A stretch of DNA of 15,077 nucleotides, taken from assembly GCA_946625225.1 (NCBI GenBank), contig CAMOTA010000064.1, positions 1 through 15,077 on the forward strand, written 5' to 3'. The notes beneath the pieces are model-generated. The model was given only the letters and a program-made list of their open reading frames with translations, made no database searches and was not told the DNA's origin. Shown here one piece after another: positions 1-6,271 of the stretch; positions within the stretch are counted from its first letter, which is position 1, and each line of letters opens with the position of its first letter. The translations under genes and the position numbers were made by a program. The DNA is from UBA9715 sp003452695 (GTDB lineage Bacteria; Actinomycetota; Coriobacteriia; Coriobacteriales; Eggerthellaceae).

Positions 1-83
1 CCGCCGGCGGCCTTCCCGGAAGCGCGAAATCCACCCGCAACCCCGCCCTCGTGCGGCGAAACCCCGGAAAAGTCGCTATCAGT

Positions 84-148
84 GGCCCCATCCACCCGCA
101 AGCCGCACTTCATGGAAAACGAGGGCGGCCTTGCGGGTGGATGGGGCC
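84..148. repeat. Long inverted repeat (hairpin)
   Basis: The 19-nt arm ggccccatccacccgcaag at 84-102 has an exact reverse complement at 130-148. With one bulged base the stem extends to 103-106/125-128, leaving an 18-nt loop at 107-124. No T-run follows on either strand, so it is not an ordinary intrinsic terminator. The arm core recurs at 29-40, which suggests a dispersed repeat family rather than a single-use hairpin. Confidence 0.85.
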
Positions 149-230
149 GCGTACGTTGCGGGGGCGCTTCTCTCGGCACGCGCGGGCGGCCCTTCGTCGG
201 CTTTGCCCATGGCGGGGCATTCCCCGCAAG

Positions 231-262
231 CTCGACGTCCCGACGCTCCGACGTCCCGACGT
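231..262. repeat. Short tandem repeat, CGACGTCC-type
   Basis: The segment reads as two copies of a unit near cgacgtcccgacgctc (start about 233), the second slightly changed (cgacgtcccgacgttc). It is short, lies outside any supported gene, and has no known role. Confidence 0.55.
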
Positions 263-355
263 TCCGCACCGGCCACGACGAATGCGAAAGCGTGAAACAC
301 CGGCGCCCGGTACGTCCTGTTGCAAGAATACAGTAGAGCGTACCAGACGCCGATG

Positions 356-384
356 TTGCTTATATTTGGCACTAAGTGTATTAA
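356..384 (+). promoter_or_regulatory. Putative sigma-70 promoter of the AAA ATPase
   Basis: TTGCTT (356-361) and TATTAA (379-384) are separated by 17 nt in a locally AT-rich stretch upstream of the ATPase gene. A second -10-like TATAAT lies at 423-428 without a clear -35. The left arm of a palindrome (363-372) lies in the spacer of the first promoter. This is a motif match only. Confidence 0.45.
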
Positions 385-406
385 ATACATAACTACGTGC
401 CAAATA
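363..406. promoter_or_regulatory. Palindromic operator-like site upstream of the ATPase
   Basis: The arms tatttggcac (363-372) and gtgccaaata (397-406) are exact reverse complements, 24 nt apart. The left arm sits between the proposed -35 and -10, and the right arm lies just downstream of the -10. This is the arrangement expected of a repressor site. The regulator is unknown; autoregulation through the gene's own winged-helix domain is one possibility. Confidence 0.5.
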
Positions 407-451
407 AAGAGCAATATCTGCTTATAATAACACCAAACGACAACGAAAAGC

Positions 452-457
452 GGGAGG
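452..457 (+). promoter_or_regulatory. Ribosome binding site fixing the ATPase start
   Basis: GGGAGG ends 5 nt before the ATG at 463. The upstream in-frame GTG at 397 has no Shine-Dalgarno sequence and forms part of the palindrome, so ATG 463 is the better start. Confidence 0.7.
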
Positions 458-462
458 TTGCC

Positions 463-1887
463 ATGGGATTGATGATTGGGCGTAGGAAAGAACTCGACGA
501 CCTGGCCGAGTACTGCCGGTCGGGCAAGGCCGAGCTGATCTGCGTTTACGGGCGGCGACGCGTGGGCAAGACGTACCTGGTGGAAAACGCGTTCGAGGGG
601 TCTTTCGCCTTCTCGGCCACAGGTTCCGAAGACAAGCGGGAGCGCACGCAGCTGAAGGTGTTCCACAGCGCCCTTCGCGAATTCGGCTGTCTCGAGCGTG
701 CGATGCCGGCCGATTGGTTCGAGGCCTTCGAAAGGCTTCGCGGCGTGCTGCAGTCCGACAGCGTTGTGCGCTTCCGCGGGGGGCGGCGTGTCGTGTTCCT
801 CGACGAGTTTCCCTGGTTCGCCACGAAGCGATCCGATTTCCTCTATGCGTTCGCCGACTTCTGGAACAGATGGGCTTCCAAGCAGGACGACGTGGTTGTG
901 ATAGTGTGTGGCTCTGCGACCTCGTGGATAATAAAGAATCTGTTCGAGAACTCGGGCAGCCTGTATAACCGTGTAACGAGGCAGATGTATGTTGCCCCAT
1001 TCAGCCTGCACGAGGTCGAGGAGATGGTGGAGTCGCTGCGCCTCGGGTGGAGTCGAGACGCCGTTCTGCAATGCTACATGGTCTTCGGGGGGCTGCCCTA
1101 TTACATCAACATGCTCGACAGGAGGAAGAGCCTTCCGCAGAACATCGACGCGCTCTGCCTGGACGTTCGTGCGTCGCTCAGACGCGAGGTCCCTCATCTC
1201 ATGGAGGCGACGTTGGGCGAGTCCCCGCTCCATCGCAGCATATTGCGGGTGCTGTCGGCTTCGAAGGCGGGGGTGCGCCGCAAGGATTTGGTCGAGAAGC
1301 TGGCGGGGGGCAACAGCGGCACCCTTAAGAGGGCCCTCGACGACCTGGAGAAGTGCGGCTACATACGGAAGTACAAGAACCGCTACGAGAAGCGCAAGCC
1401 CACCGTGTACCAGCTCGTCGACCCGTTCCTGCTCTTCAGCTTCCGCTTCGTGGAGGACGGGAAGGAGGCGAGTTGGCAGTCGTTCATCGGGACGCCAGCC
1501 TACTACGCATGGAGGGGCAACGCCTTCGAGATCGCGTGCCTCTGCCATATCCAGCAGCTGAAGCACGCCATCGGCATATCGGCGGTGCAGGCAGAGTGTT
1601 TCCCGTGGATGAGCTCCGAAAGCGACCCTGGCGTGCAGGTGGACCTCGTCATCGAGCGCGCGGACAAGGTTACTAACCTGTGCGAGATGAAGTACACCGA
1701 CGGCGAGTTCTCCATCGACAAGGAATGCGAGGAGGACCTTCGCCGCAAAAGGCAGGTATTCCAATCGGAGAGCGGGACCGGCAACGCTGTTCTGCTGACT
1801 ATGGTGTCGGCGTACGGGCTGAAGGAGAACGCGCATTCCTGGGACATCGTTGCCACCGTCACCGCAGACGACCTCTTCGCGTTCTGA
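463..1887 (+). CDS. AAA ATPase, ATPase_2 / DUF234 family
   Basis: A 474-residue protein starting at the ATG with a good GGGAGG site. Seen in the sequence: P-loop GRRRVGKT at about residues 30-37; Walker B VVFLDE at 110-115; a sensor-like VIVCGSATSW near 148-157; a helix-turn-helix-like stretch (GVRRKDLVEKL... LDDLEKCGYIRKY) near 270-310; and a C-terminal region containing YQLVDPFLLFSFRFVE, D394 (VDLVI) and E408-x-K410 (CEMKY). Known of the family: ATPase_2 (PF01637) joined to DUF234 (PF03008) is widespread in archaea and anaerobic bacteria, its cellular role is unsettled, and DUF234 has a PD-(D/E)XK-like fold. Inferred: an ATP-dependent DNA-associated protein with possible nuclease activity. 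It stands alone, with repeat-rich DNA on both sides and an AT-rich promoter, which suggests acquisition by transfer. Confidence 0.9.
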   Translation: MGLMIGRRKELDDLAEYCRSGKAELICVYGRRRVGKTYLVENAFEGSFAFSATGSEDKRERTQLKVFHSALREFGCLERAMPADWFEAFERLRGVLQSDSVVRFRGGRRVVFLDEFPWFATKRSDFLYAFADFWNRWASKQDDVVVIVCGSATSWIIKNLFENSGSLYNRVTRQMYVAPFSLHEVEEMVESLRLGWSRDAVLQCYMVFGGLPYYINMLDRRKSLPQNIDALCLDVRASLRREVPHLMEATLGESPLHRSILRVLSASKAGVRRKDLVEKLAGGNSGTLKRALDDLEKCGYIRKYKNRYEKRKPTVYQLVDPFLLFSFRFVEDGKEASWQSFIGTPAYYAWRGNAFEIACLCHIQQLKHAIGISAVQAECFPWMSSESDPGVQVDLVIERADKVTNLCEMKYTDGEFSIDKECEEDLRRKRQVFQSESGTGNAVLLTMVSAYGLKENAHSWDIVATVTADDLFAF

Positions 1888-1891
1888 CGCA

Positions 1892-2148
1892 AGACAACGG
1901 GGAAGGGGCGGGGGTCCCGAACAAGACAACGGGGACGCAAGACAACGGGGACGGAGGCTGTTGTCTCCCGCACCGTCCCGAGGGCCCGTTCAGCACGGCG
2001 GGCCCCTTTCGATTCGACGGCAATGGTGTCACGGTCCCCCTTCCCGTTCCCGCGACCAGGCAGTCGCCAGTTGTCTGCTTCCGCGGGATGCTGAGACAAC
2101 GGGGACCGAGCCCGTCGTCTCCGACGATGACGAGGGGGCTCTGTTGTC
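1892..2148. repeat. REP-like GACAACGGGGA repeat units
   Basis: agacaacgggga occurs at 1892-1903, 1924-1935, 1940-1951 and 2094-2105. The third copy forms a hairpin: agacaac (1940-1946) pairs with gttgtct (1960-1966) around a GGGGACGG core. The fourth copy pairs agacaac (2094-2100) with gttgtc (2143-2148) and has an inner stem gagccc/gggctc (2108-2113/2136-2141). Hairpins with a GGGGACGG core resemble extragenic palindromes associated with REP-type Y1 transposases. That link is from general knowledge, and no transposase gene is present here. Confidence 0.7.
2049..2088. repeat. 40-bp direct repeat, copy A
   Basis: It begins cccgcgaccag and ends ttccgcggga. It matches copy B (2178-2217) at 34 of 40 positions with no gaps. 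The ends cccgcg and cgcggg are complementary, so each copy can fold on itself. The start-to-start distance is 129 bp. Confidence 0.8.
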
Positions 2149-2177
2149 ATCTGGACTGGCGAATACGGCCCCGCCCG

Positions 2178-2217
2178 CCCGCGACCAGACAGCCACCAGA
2201 CGTCTGGTTCCGCGGGA
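2178..2217. repeat. 40-bp direct repeat, copy B
   Basis: This is the second copy of the 2049-2088 element. It contains the perfect 12-bp palindrome ccagacgtctgg (2196-2207), so it has better internal symmetry than copy A, where that palindrome is degraded. Confidence 0.8.
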
Positions 2218-2225
2218 CGCGACTT

Positions 2226-2338
2226 CGGGAAGCATGCTTGGGGACGCGCCCCTTCCATTCATTTATGGAAACGCCAGGTACAATGTTTGCCTCATCTGAA
2301 TGAATGGAAGGGGTGGGGGTCCCCAAACGTGCTTCGGG
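2226..2338. repeat. MITE-like imperfect inverted repeat (113 bp)
   Basis: The left arm (2226-2263) and right arm (2299-2338) are near-perfect reverse complements over about 38 nt. They share the blocks ttggggac and ccccttccattcatt and differ by a 2-nt indel and a few substitutions. The central 35 nt (2264-2298) is unrelated and more AT-rich. No target-site duplication is obvious. Size and structure fit a non-autonomous palindromic element. Confidence 0.75.
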
Positions 2339-2346
2339 GGTGTCGA

Positions 2347-2768
2347 GGGGACGTTTCGACGCGCATGCCCGTGCGTCAAAGCGCTCCTCTTCACGACGGC
2401 GCGCGCTGCGCCAAGAGAAACGCCCCCCTGGTACGCGCGCCTGCAAGGCGAAGGGCATATTAGGCCCCTGTTATGCCCCTCGCCCGGTAGCCCGTCGGGC
2501 CCGCGGCAGCGCGACCTGGGGCCATGGTGCCCGGCCGCCGCGCGCGGCGCGCGGCGGGGCCTAACAAGCCCCTATTATGCCCCCGCCGTCCGCAATGCCG
2601 TCCCGCTGGCACCCCGACCTGCGAAAGCCCTGCGCCGGCATGCGCGCCCGTCGCGGAAGGGGCATAATAGGGGCTTGTTAGGCCGCCTGTTCCCGTGTGT
2701 GCCAGGGGGACGTTTCTCTCGACGCACACGCCAGCGCGTCAATGCTATTCTCTTCACGGCGGCGCACG
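2347..2768. repeat. Nested inverted and direct repeat complex
   Basis: Several layers are visible. (1) Diverged direct repeats at 2347-2406 and 2706-2768 share ggggacgttt and a 33-nt end block with 27 matches. (2) An inverted pair agagaaacg[c/t]cccctgg-type, 2414-2431 against 2702-2719, matches 17 of 18. (3) A perfect 24-nt inverted pair lies at 2560-2583 against 2659-2682, with core ctattatgcccc. (4) An extra direct copy of that core (aggcccctgttatgcccc, 2462-2479) matches 2566-2583 at 16 of 18. The 2414-2719 span could be one element of about 306 bp with terminal inverted repeats. Confidence 0.7.
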
Positions 2769-2940
2769 CGGGCGGACCCTGTACTGCCTCTGCAGCCCGT
2801 GCCACTGTTTTGAAAATCGTGCAAAACGTTTTCGTATTGTGGGGTAAACACACCAACGTTTGTAGGTAAGATATCAAAGCGAATGCCTGGGCGGCCGCTT
2901 TGCGCGGTCCGCGGACGCCGCATGGCATGCATGCGCTATC

Positions 2941-4863
2941 AGAGGGGGCTCGAGAGGGGCGAAGTCGGCAGGCGGCGGAAACCTGAAGGGAAAGGTTAAG
3001 ATTACCGGCGGTACCGTGTATGCGGAAGCCAAAAACCAAGGCCAGACGGTTGCCGCAGCCATCGGCGCGGGTGCCGAATCCGGCATGGCGGACCTGGGCG
3101 GCGGCGTCGTCGATACGACGATCGAGATTCTCGGCGGTACCGTAACCGCCAAAACCGTATCCATCGAAAACAGAATTCCCGCGCAGGTCATCGGCCACGG
3201 CTCGGGCGGCAAGCGCAACGACGGCGTCGTGTTCGGAGATGCGCTTATGGTGCAGGCGGGAGCGGATGTGGACAGCCTTTCGCCCTATGGAGCTAACACC
3301 CGCACCGATGCGATCGACGAGTGCTACATTCAGATATCGCCGTGCCAGCACGAGCATAAAACCGTAGCGATAACCGAAAGCTCCCATATGGTCGGCTGTC
3401 CATACTGCAAGGCTCTAAGCGTAGAGGGCCAGCACGATTGGCAGGCCGACTCTTACGAAGGAGGCGAACGCACCTGCACCGTTTGCGGGTACAACGAGAC
3501 GTTCGAGACCTGTTTGACCGATGTGTATAAAGTGAACTCGCTAGATCCTTATGCGGCTGAGTCTACGGAGCATCGGGTGTTGATGAACAGCGATTACGCT
3601 CTTCCAGAGGCCAATTAGTTCGATGGCTATGTGTTTTTGGGCTATGAGGCGGGAGAAGTGACGAAGGATGCCGTAACGGGAGAGAGGGGTTTCGACCGGG
3701 TGTCGGACACGCTCTATCCCGCAGGGTATGTGTATCGCTTTTCCCCTGAAACGGTGAAGGAAGGCGTCATCGAAAAATATATCCTGACCTTCCGGCCGGT
3801 CTACAAGGAGGGTTCGGCCGTGTCGTTCGACGCCAACGGCGGAACCGGCACGATGAATCCGGGCGCTGCGGTGAAGGGCGAAACCTGGACGCTTCCCGTC
3901 TGCGCTTTCACGGCGCCCGACGGCATGGTGTTCGAGGCCTGGGAGATAGACGGCAAGAAATACATCGAAGGCGACGAGGTGGAAATCACGGCAAACACCA
4001 CCGCGAAGGCGGTGTACGCGGATGTGTCCGGAAAAGCCCATTCGATAACCAGCGCCGATTATGCGGGAGGCGCCATAGGGGCATTCGACGAGCCCGTGTT
4101 CGAGGGCGCGACGGTCGACTTCGACGCGCGCGCGAACCGCGGATACGCCATCGCCAGGGTGATGATGAACGGCGCCGAGCTCGAACCGCGCCAGGGCAGC
4201 ACGCAGGAGGACGGCTCCTACGAGTTCACGATGCCGACGCACGACGTGGTCCTGAGCGCCGAGTTCAAGCCCATCGCCTATTCGATTGCCTACGAACTGA
4301 ATGGCGGGGCCGGCAACGGCGGCAATCCCGCAACGTACACGGTGGCCAGCGGGGATATCAAGCTTGTCGCCGCGACGGGCGACACGTGCTTCGACGGCTG
4401 GTACGACAACGCAAGCCTGAAGGGCGAGCCGATTGCCATGCTAGAGAAGGGCAGCTACGGGGACATCGCGCTCTATGCCAAGTGGAACCCGACCGCACGC
4501 GCCTGGGATTCCGGCAAGGTGGCGAAGGCGACCACCTACACGGCCGCGGGCTCGAAGACCTTCATCTGCACGGTCTGCGGTGCCACCAAGACCGAGGCCA
4601 TCCCAAAGTTGGTGCCCGTGAAGCTGACCTGGAAGAAGCCGGCGGGCGCCGCGAAGTACGTAGTCTACGGCGCCAAGGGCACCAAGGGCGCCAAGATGAA
4701 GAAGCTCGCCACCGTGAAGGGCGCGTCCAAGAAGGCGGCCAAGGTGGCGGGCGCGAAACTGAAGCCCGGCACCCGCTATAAGTTCTACGTGAAGGCGCTC
4801 GACGCCAAGGGCAAAACGCTTTGCTCGTCCGCGGTCGTCTCTGCCAAAACCAAGCGCGGCTAG
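2941..4863 (+). pseudogene. Broken cell-surface protein gene (InlB-type repeats)
   Basis: The frame from about 2941 reads SAGGNLKGKVKITGGTVYAEA and continues, in one frame, past a TAG at 3616-3618 to the stop at 4861. The N-terminal part has ITGGTVYA/ILGGTVTA repeats typical of beta-helical surface proteins, then a Cys-rich stretch (CPYCKA, CTVCGYN). After the TAG come an InlB/Listeria-Bacteroides-like repeat (SFDANGGTGTMNPG..., 3817-4018), a second (SIAYELNGGAGNGGN... ALYAKW, 4281-4490), a CTVCGATKTEAIPKL block and a fibronectin-III-like C-terminus (VKLTWKKP... GTRYKFYVKALD). No start codon with a ribosome site and no signal peptide exist upstream, and stops lie at 2845 and 2860. It has lost its 5' part and carries a nonsense codon. 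Such proteins are usually exported adhesins; this copy is probably inactive. There is no LPxTG motif. Confidence 0.8.
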
Positions 4864-4910
4864 GCGCTGCCGCCATGCGTGAACAGGGGGCGTGTTCGCG
4901 CAGCTGAAAG

Positions 4911-4951
4911 ACGAGGGGCCGCAACGTTGTTCCGTTGCGGCCCCTCGTTTT
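4911..4951. terminator. Strong, probably bidirectional terminator
   Basis: The 16-nt arms acgaggggccgcaacg (4911-4926) and cgttgcggcccctcgt (4933-4948) are perfectly complementary around a 6-nt loop, and TTTT (4948-4951) follows on the plus strand. It lies between the convergent surface-protein remnant and gap. The minus-strand tract (tcttt) is weaker but usable. Confidence 0.9.
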
Positions 4952-4983
4952 CGGCGGTTCCGAATCGTGCGTGCGGGCGGTCC

Positions 4984-6021
4984 TTACTCCATTGCTGCCT
5001 CGGCATCCTTTTCGGCCATGTGGATGAGCAGGTCGATTACCTTGCTGGAATAGCCCCACTCGTTGTCGTACCAGGCCAGCAGCTTCACGAAGGAATCGTC
5101 CAGCATGATGCCGGCTTTTGCGTCGAAGATGCAGGCGTTGTAGTTGCCGCGCAGGTCGCCGGAAACCAGCTCGTCTTCGTTGTATTCGATGATTCCCTTC
5201 ATGGGGCCTTCTGCGGCAGCGCGGATGGTGTCGCAGATCTCCTTGTAGGAGGTCTGGGTGCTCAGCTGCGCGGTAAGGTCGACGACCGACACGTCGTTGC
5301 AGGGCACGCGGAAGCTCATGCCGGTCATCTTGCCGTTCAGCTCAGGAATGACCTTGCCCACGGCCTTGGCCGCGCCGGTGGTGGAGGGAATGATGTTGTT
5401 GAACACGGAGCGTCCCGTGCGCCAGTCCCTGCCGCCGTTGGAGTCGACCGGCTTCTGCTTGGACGTGGACGCGTGGATGGTGGACATCAGGCCCTTCTCG
5501 ATACCAAACGCATCGTTGATAACCTTGGCGAGCGGAGCCAGGCAGTTGGTGGTGCAGCTGGCGTTCGATACGATGTTCATGGTGGCGGGGTCGTAGTTCT
5601 CGTGGTTCACGCCCATAACGAACATGGGAACATCGTCGCTCTTTGCCGGGGCGGTGATGATTACCTTCTTGGCGCCGCCGATGAAGTGGCGCATGCAGCC
5701 CATGCGGGTGCAGAACTTGCCGGTCGATTCGATAACGTATTCCGCCCCGCAGCTGGCCCAGTCTATGTCTGCCGGATCGTCCTGCGAGAACACGCGGATG
5801 AACTTGCCGTCGATAACGATGCCGTTCTCGGCGGCCTTCACTTCTCCGTTAAAACGGCCGAACACCGAGTCGTATTCAAACTGATAGGCCATGCGAGCGG
5901 TGTCTGCATTGTGGATGTTCACACCGCAGACCTCTACGTCGGTTTCGCGCTCCTGCAGAATTCGCAGGATAACGCGTGCGATGCGCCCGAATCCGTTGAT
6001 GCCGACTTTGATGGTGCCCAT
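4984..6021 (-). CDS. gap: Glyceraldehyde-3-phosphate dehydrogenase
   Basis: This 345-aa enzyme oxidises and phosphorylates glyceraldehyde-3-phosphate to 1,3-bisphosphoglycerate with a nicotinamide cofactor in the cytosol. Seen: Rossmann motif INGFGRIAR (8-16), active-site SNASCTTNC with catalytic Cys156, His183 in STIHAST, then NIIPSTTGAAKAVGKVIPELNGK, and the C-terminal WYDNEWGYSSKV. Length is normal for the family. The ATG at 6021 is preceded by AAGGAG 7 nt upstream. Odd points: the usual Asn-Asp pair at the end of beta-strand 2, where Asp binds the NAD ribose, reads Asn35-Ile36 here, with one extra residue before the conserved YDS; and the usual RVP-T-P-NVSVVDL segment reads RVPCNDVSVVDL. 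Cofactor preference may therefore not be strictly NAD. The gene is monocistronic, between its own promoter and the 4911-4951 terminator. Confidence 0.98.
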   Translation of the reverse strand: MGTIKVGINGFGRIARVILRILQERETDVEVCGVNIHNADTARMAYQFEYDSVFGRFNGEVKAAENGIVIDGKFIRVFSQDDPADIDWASCGAEYVIESTGKFCTRMGCMRHFIGGAKKVIITAPAKSDDVPMFVMGVNHENYDPATMNIVSNASCTTNCLAPLAKVINDAFGIEKGLMSTIHASTSKQKPVDSNGGRDWRTGRSVFNNIIPSTTGAAKAVGKVIPELNGKMTGMSFRVPCNDVSVVDLTAQLSTQTSYKEICDTIRAAAEGPMKGIIEYNEDELVSGDLRGNYNACIFDAKAGIMLDDSFVKLLAWYDNEWGYSSKVIDLLIHMAEKDAEAAME

Positions 6022-6028
6022 GGCTGGT

Positions 6029-6034
6029 CTCCTT
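6029..6034 (-). promoter_or_regulatory. Ribosome binding site of gap
   Basis: AAGGAG on the minus strand, 7 nt from the ATG. Confidence 0.85.
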
Positions 6035-6061
6035 CCCGAGGTTTACTTCACGCGAATACAG

Positions 6062-6089
6062 ATTATAGATTAAAACGCCGTCGTTGAAG
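6062..6089 (-). promoter_or_regulatory. Putative promoter of gap
   Basis: On the minus strand a perfect TATAAT (6062-6067) is preceded, after 16 nt, by CTTCAA (6084-6089), within an AT-rich patch. The -35 is weak. Its position, about 40 nt upstream of the start codon, fits the gap transcript. Confidence 0.6.
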
Positions 6090-6131
6090 TCGTTTCTTCG
6101 AGCGGCAGCGGATAACAAGGCAACTGGGGGG

Positions 6132-6165
6132 TACTGCCCGCGGCCCGGGCGGGCCGCGGGCAGTA
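6132..6165. repeat. Perfect GC-rich palindrome between divergent genes
   Basis: The 15-nt arms tactgcccgcggccc (6132-6146) and gggccgcgggcagta (6151-6165) are exactly complementary around a 4-nt loop. It lies between the divergent gap and DUF4418-like promoters and has no T-run on either side, so termination is unlikely. The flanks aaggcaactgggg (6117-6129) and aacaacggggg (6165-6175) distantly recall the GACAACGGGGA repeats at 1892-2148. Confidence 0.8.
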
Positions 6166-6197
6166 ACAACGGGGGTTCGCACGCCCCTCTTTCCCTG

Positions 6198-6224
6198 TTG
6201 CCCAGAGCGCTTTTCACGTATAAT
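6198..6224 (+). promoter_or_regulatory. Putative promoter of the DUF4418-like gene
   Basis: A perfect -10, TATAAT (6219-6224), is present. The best -35 candidate, TTGCCC (6198-6203), leaves a short 15-nt spacer. Transcription would begin near 6231, which favours the GTG start at 6272 over the ATG at 6233. Confidence 0.5.
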
Positions 6225-6258
6225 GGCACGAAATGTTCGCTGGAACTAACTGCAATCT

Positions 6259-6264
6259 GAAAGG
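6259..6264 (+). promoter_or_regulatory. Ribosome binding site deciding the DUF4418-like start
   Basis: GAAAGG lies 7 nt before GTG 6272. The ATG at 6233 has no such site and would sit almost at the predicted transcript start. Confidence 0.55.
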
Positions 6265-6271
6265 CGTGAAC

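Larger units (their letters stand above)
1..355. other. Gene-free, repeat-rich leader region
   Basis: I see no convincing gene here. Short open frames exist on both strands, but they are compositional and have no family signature. The stretch holds three copies of the 12-mer atccacccgcaa (29-40, 90-101 and, inverted, 131-142), a long hairpin (84-148), a small hairpin (212-227, gcgggg/ccccgc) and a tandem CGACG-rich repeat (about 231-262). Base composition turns AT-rich only after about 310, where the promoter of the downstream ATPase begins. Confidence 0.6.
1888..2940. other. About 1 kb non-coding repeat cluster
   Basis: No supported gene lies between the ATPase stop and the surface-protein remnant. 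Open frames present on both strands are Arg/Pro/Ala-rich and match no family. The stretch holds at least four repeat types, listed separately, followed by an AT-rich patch (about 2805-2880) with the palindrome aaaacgtttt at 2823-2832. Stops at 2845 and 2860 close the frame that later encodes the surface-protein remnant. Confidence 0.7.

Noticed and set aside
397..462. GTG 397 as the ATPase start
   Set aside because: No ribosome site; the codon is part of the palindrome, and the 22 extra residues lie before the conserved IGRRKEL start.
463..1887. Calling the ATPase a defence system
   Set aside because: A single gene with a nuclease-like motif is not enough; no partner gene, toxin or phage-related neighbour is visible.
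79..1929. 616-residue open frame on the minus strand
   Set aside because: It is the antisense shadow of the ATPase gene, has no family motifs, and arises from GC-rich codon structure.
1892..2105. Possible CRISPR array from four GACAACGGGGA copies
   Set aside because: Units are only about 12 nt, spacing is irregular (32, 16 and 154 bp), and no cas genes are present.
2300..2869. 189-residue open frame in the repeat cluster
   Set aside because: It crosses several inverted repeats, is Arg/Pro-rich, and has no ribosome site or domain.
3616..3618. TAG read as a recoded amino acid
   Set aside because: No pyrrolysine or other recoding element is visible, and the gene already lacks its 5' end, so decay is the simpler explanation.
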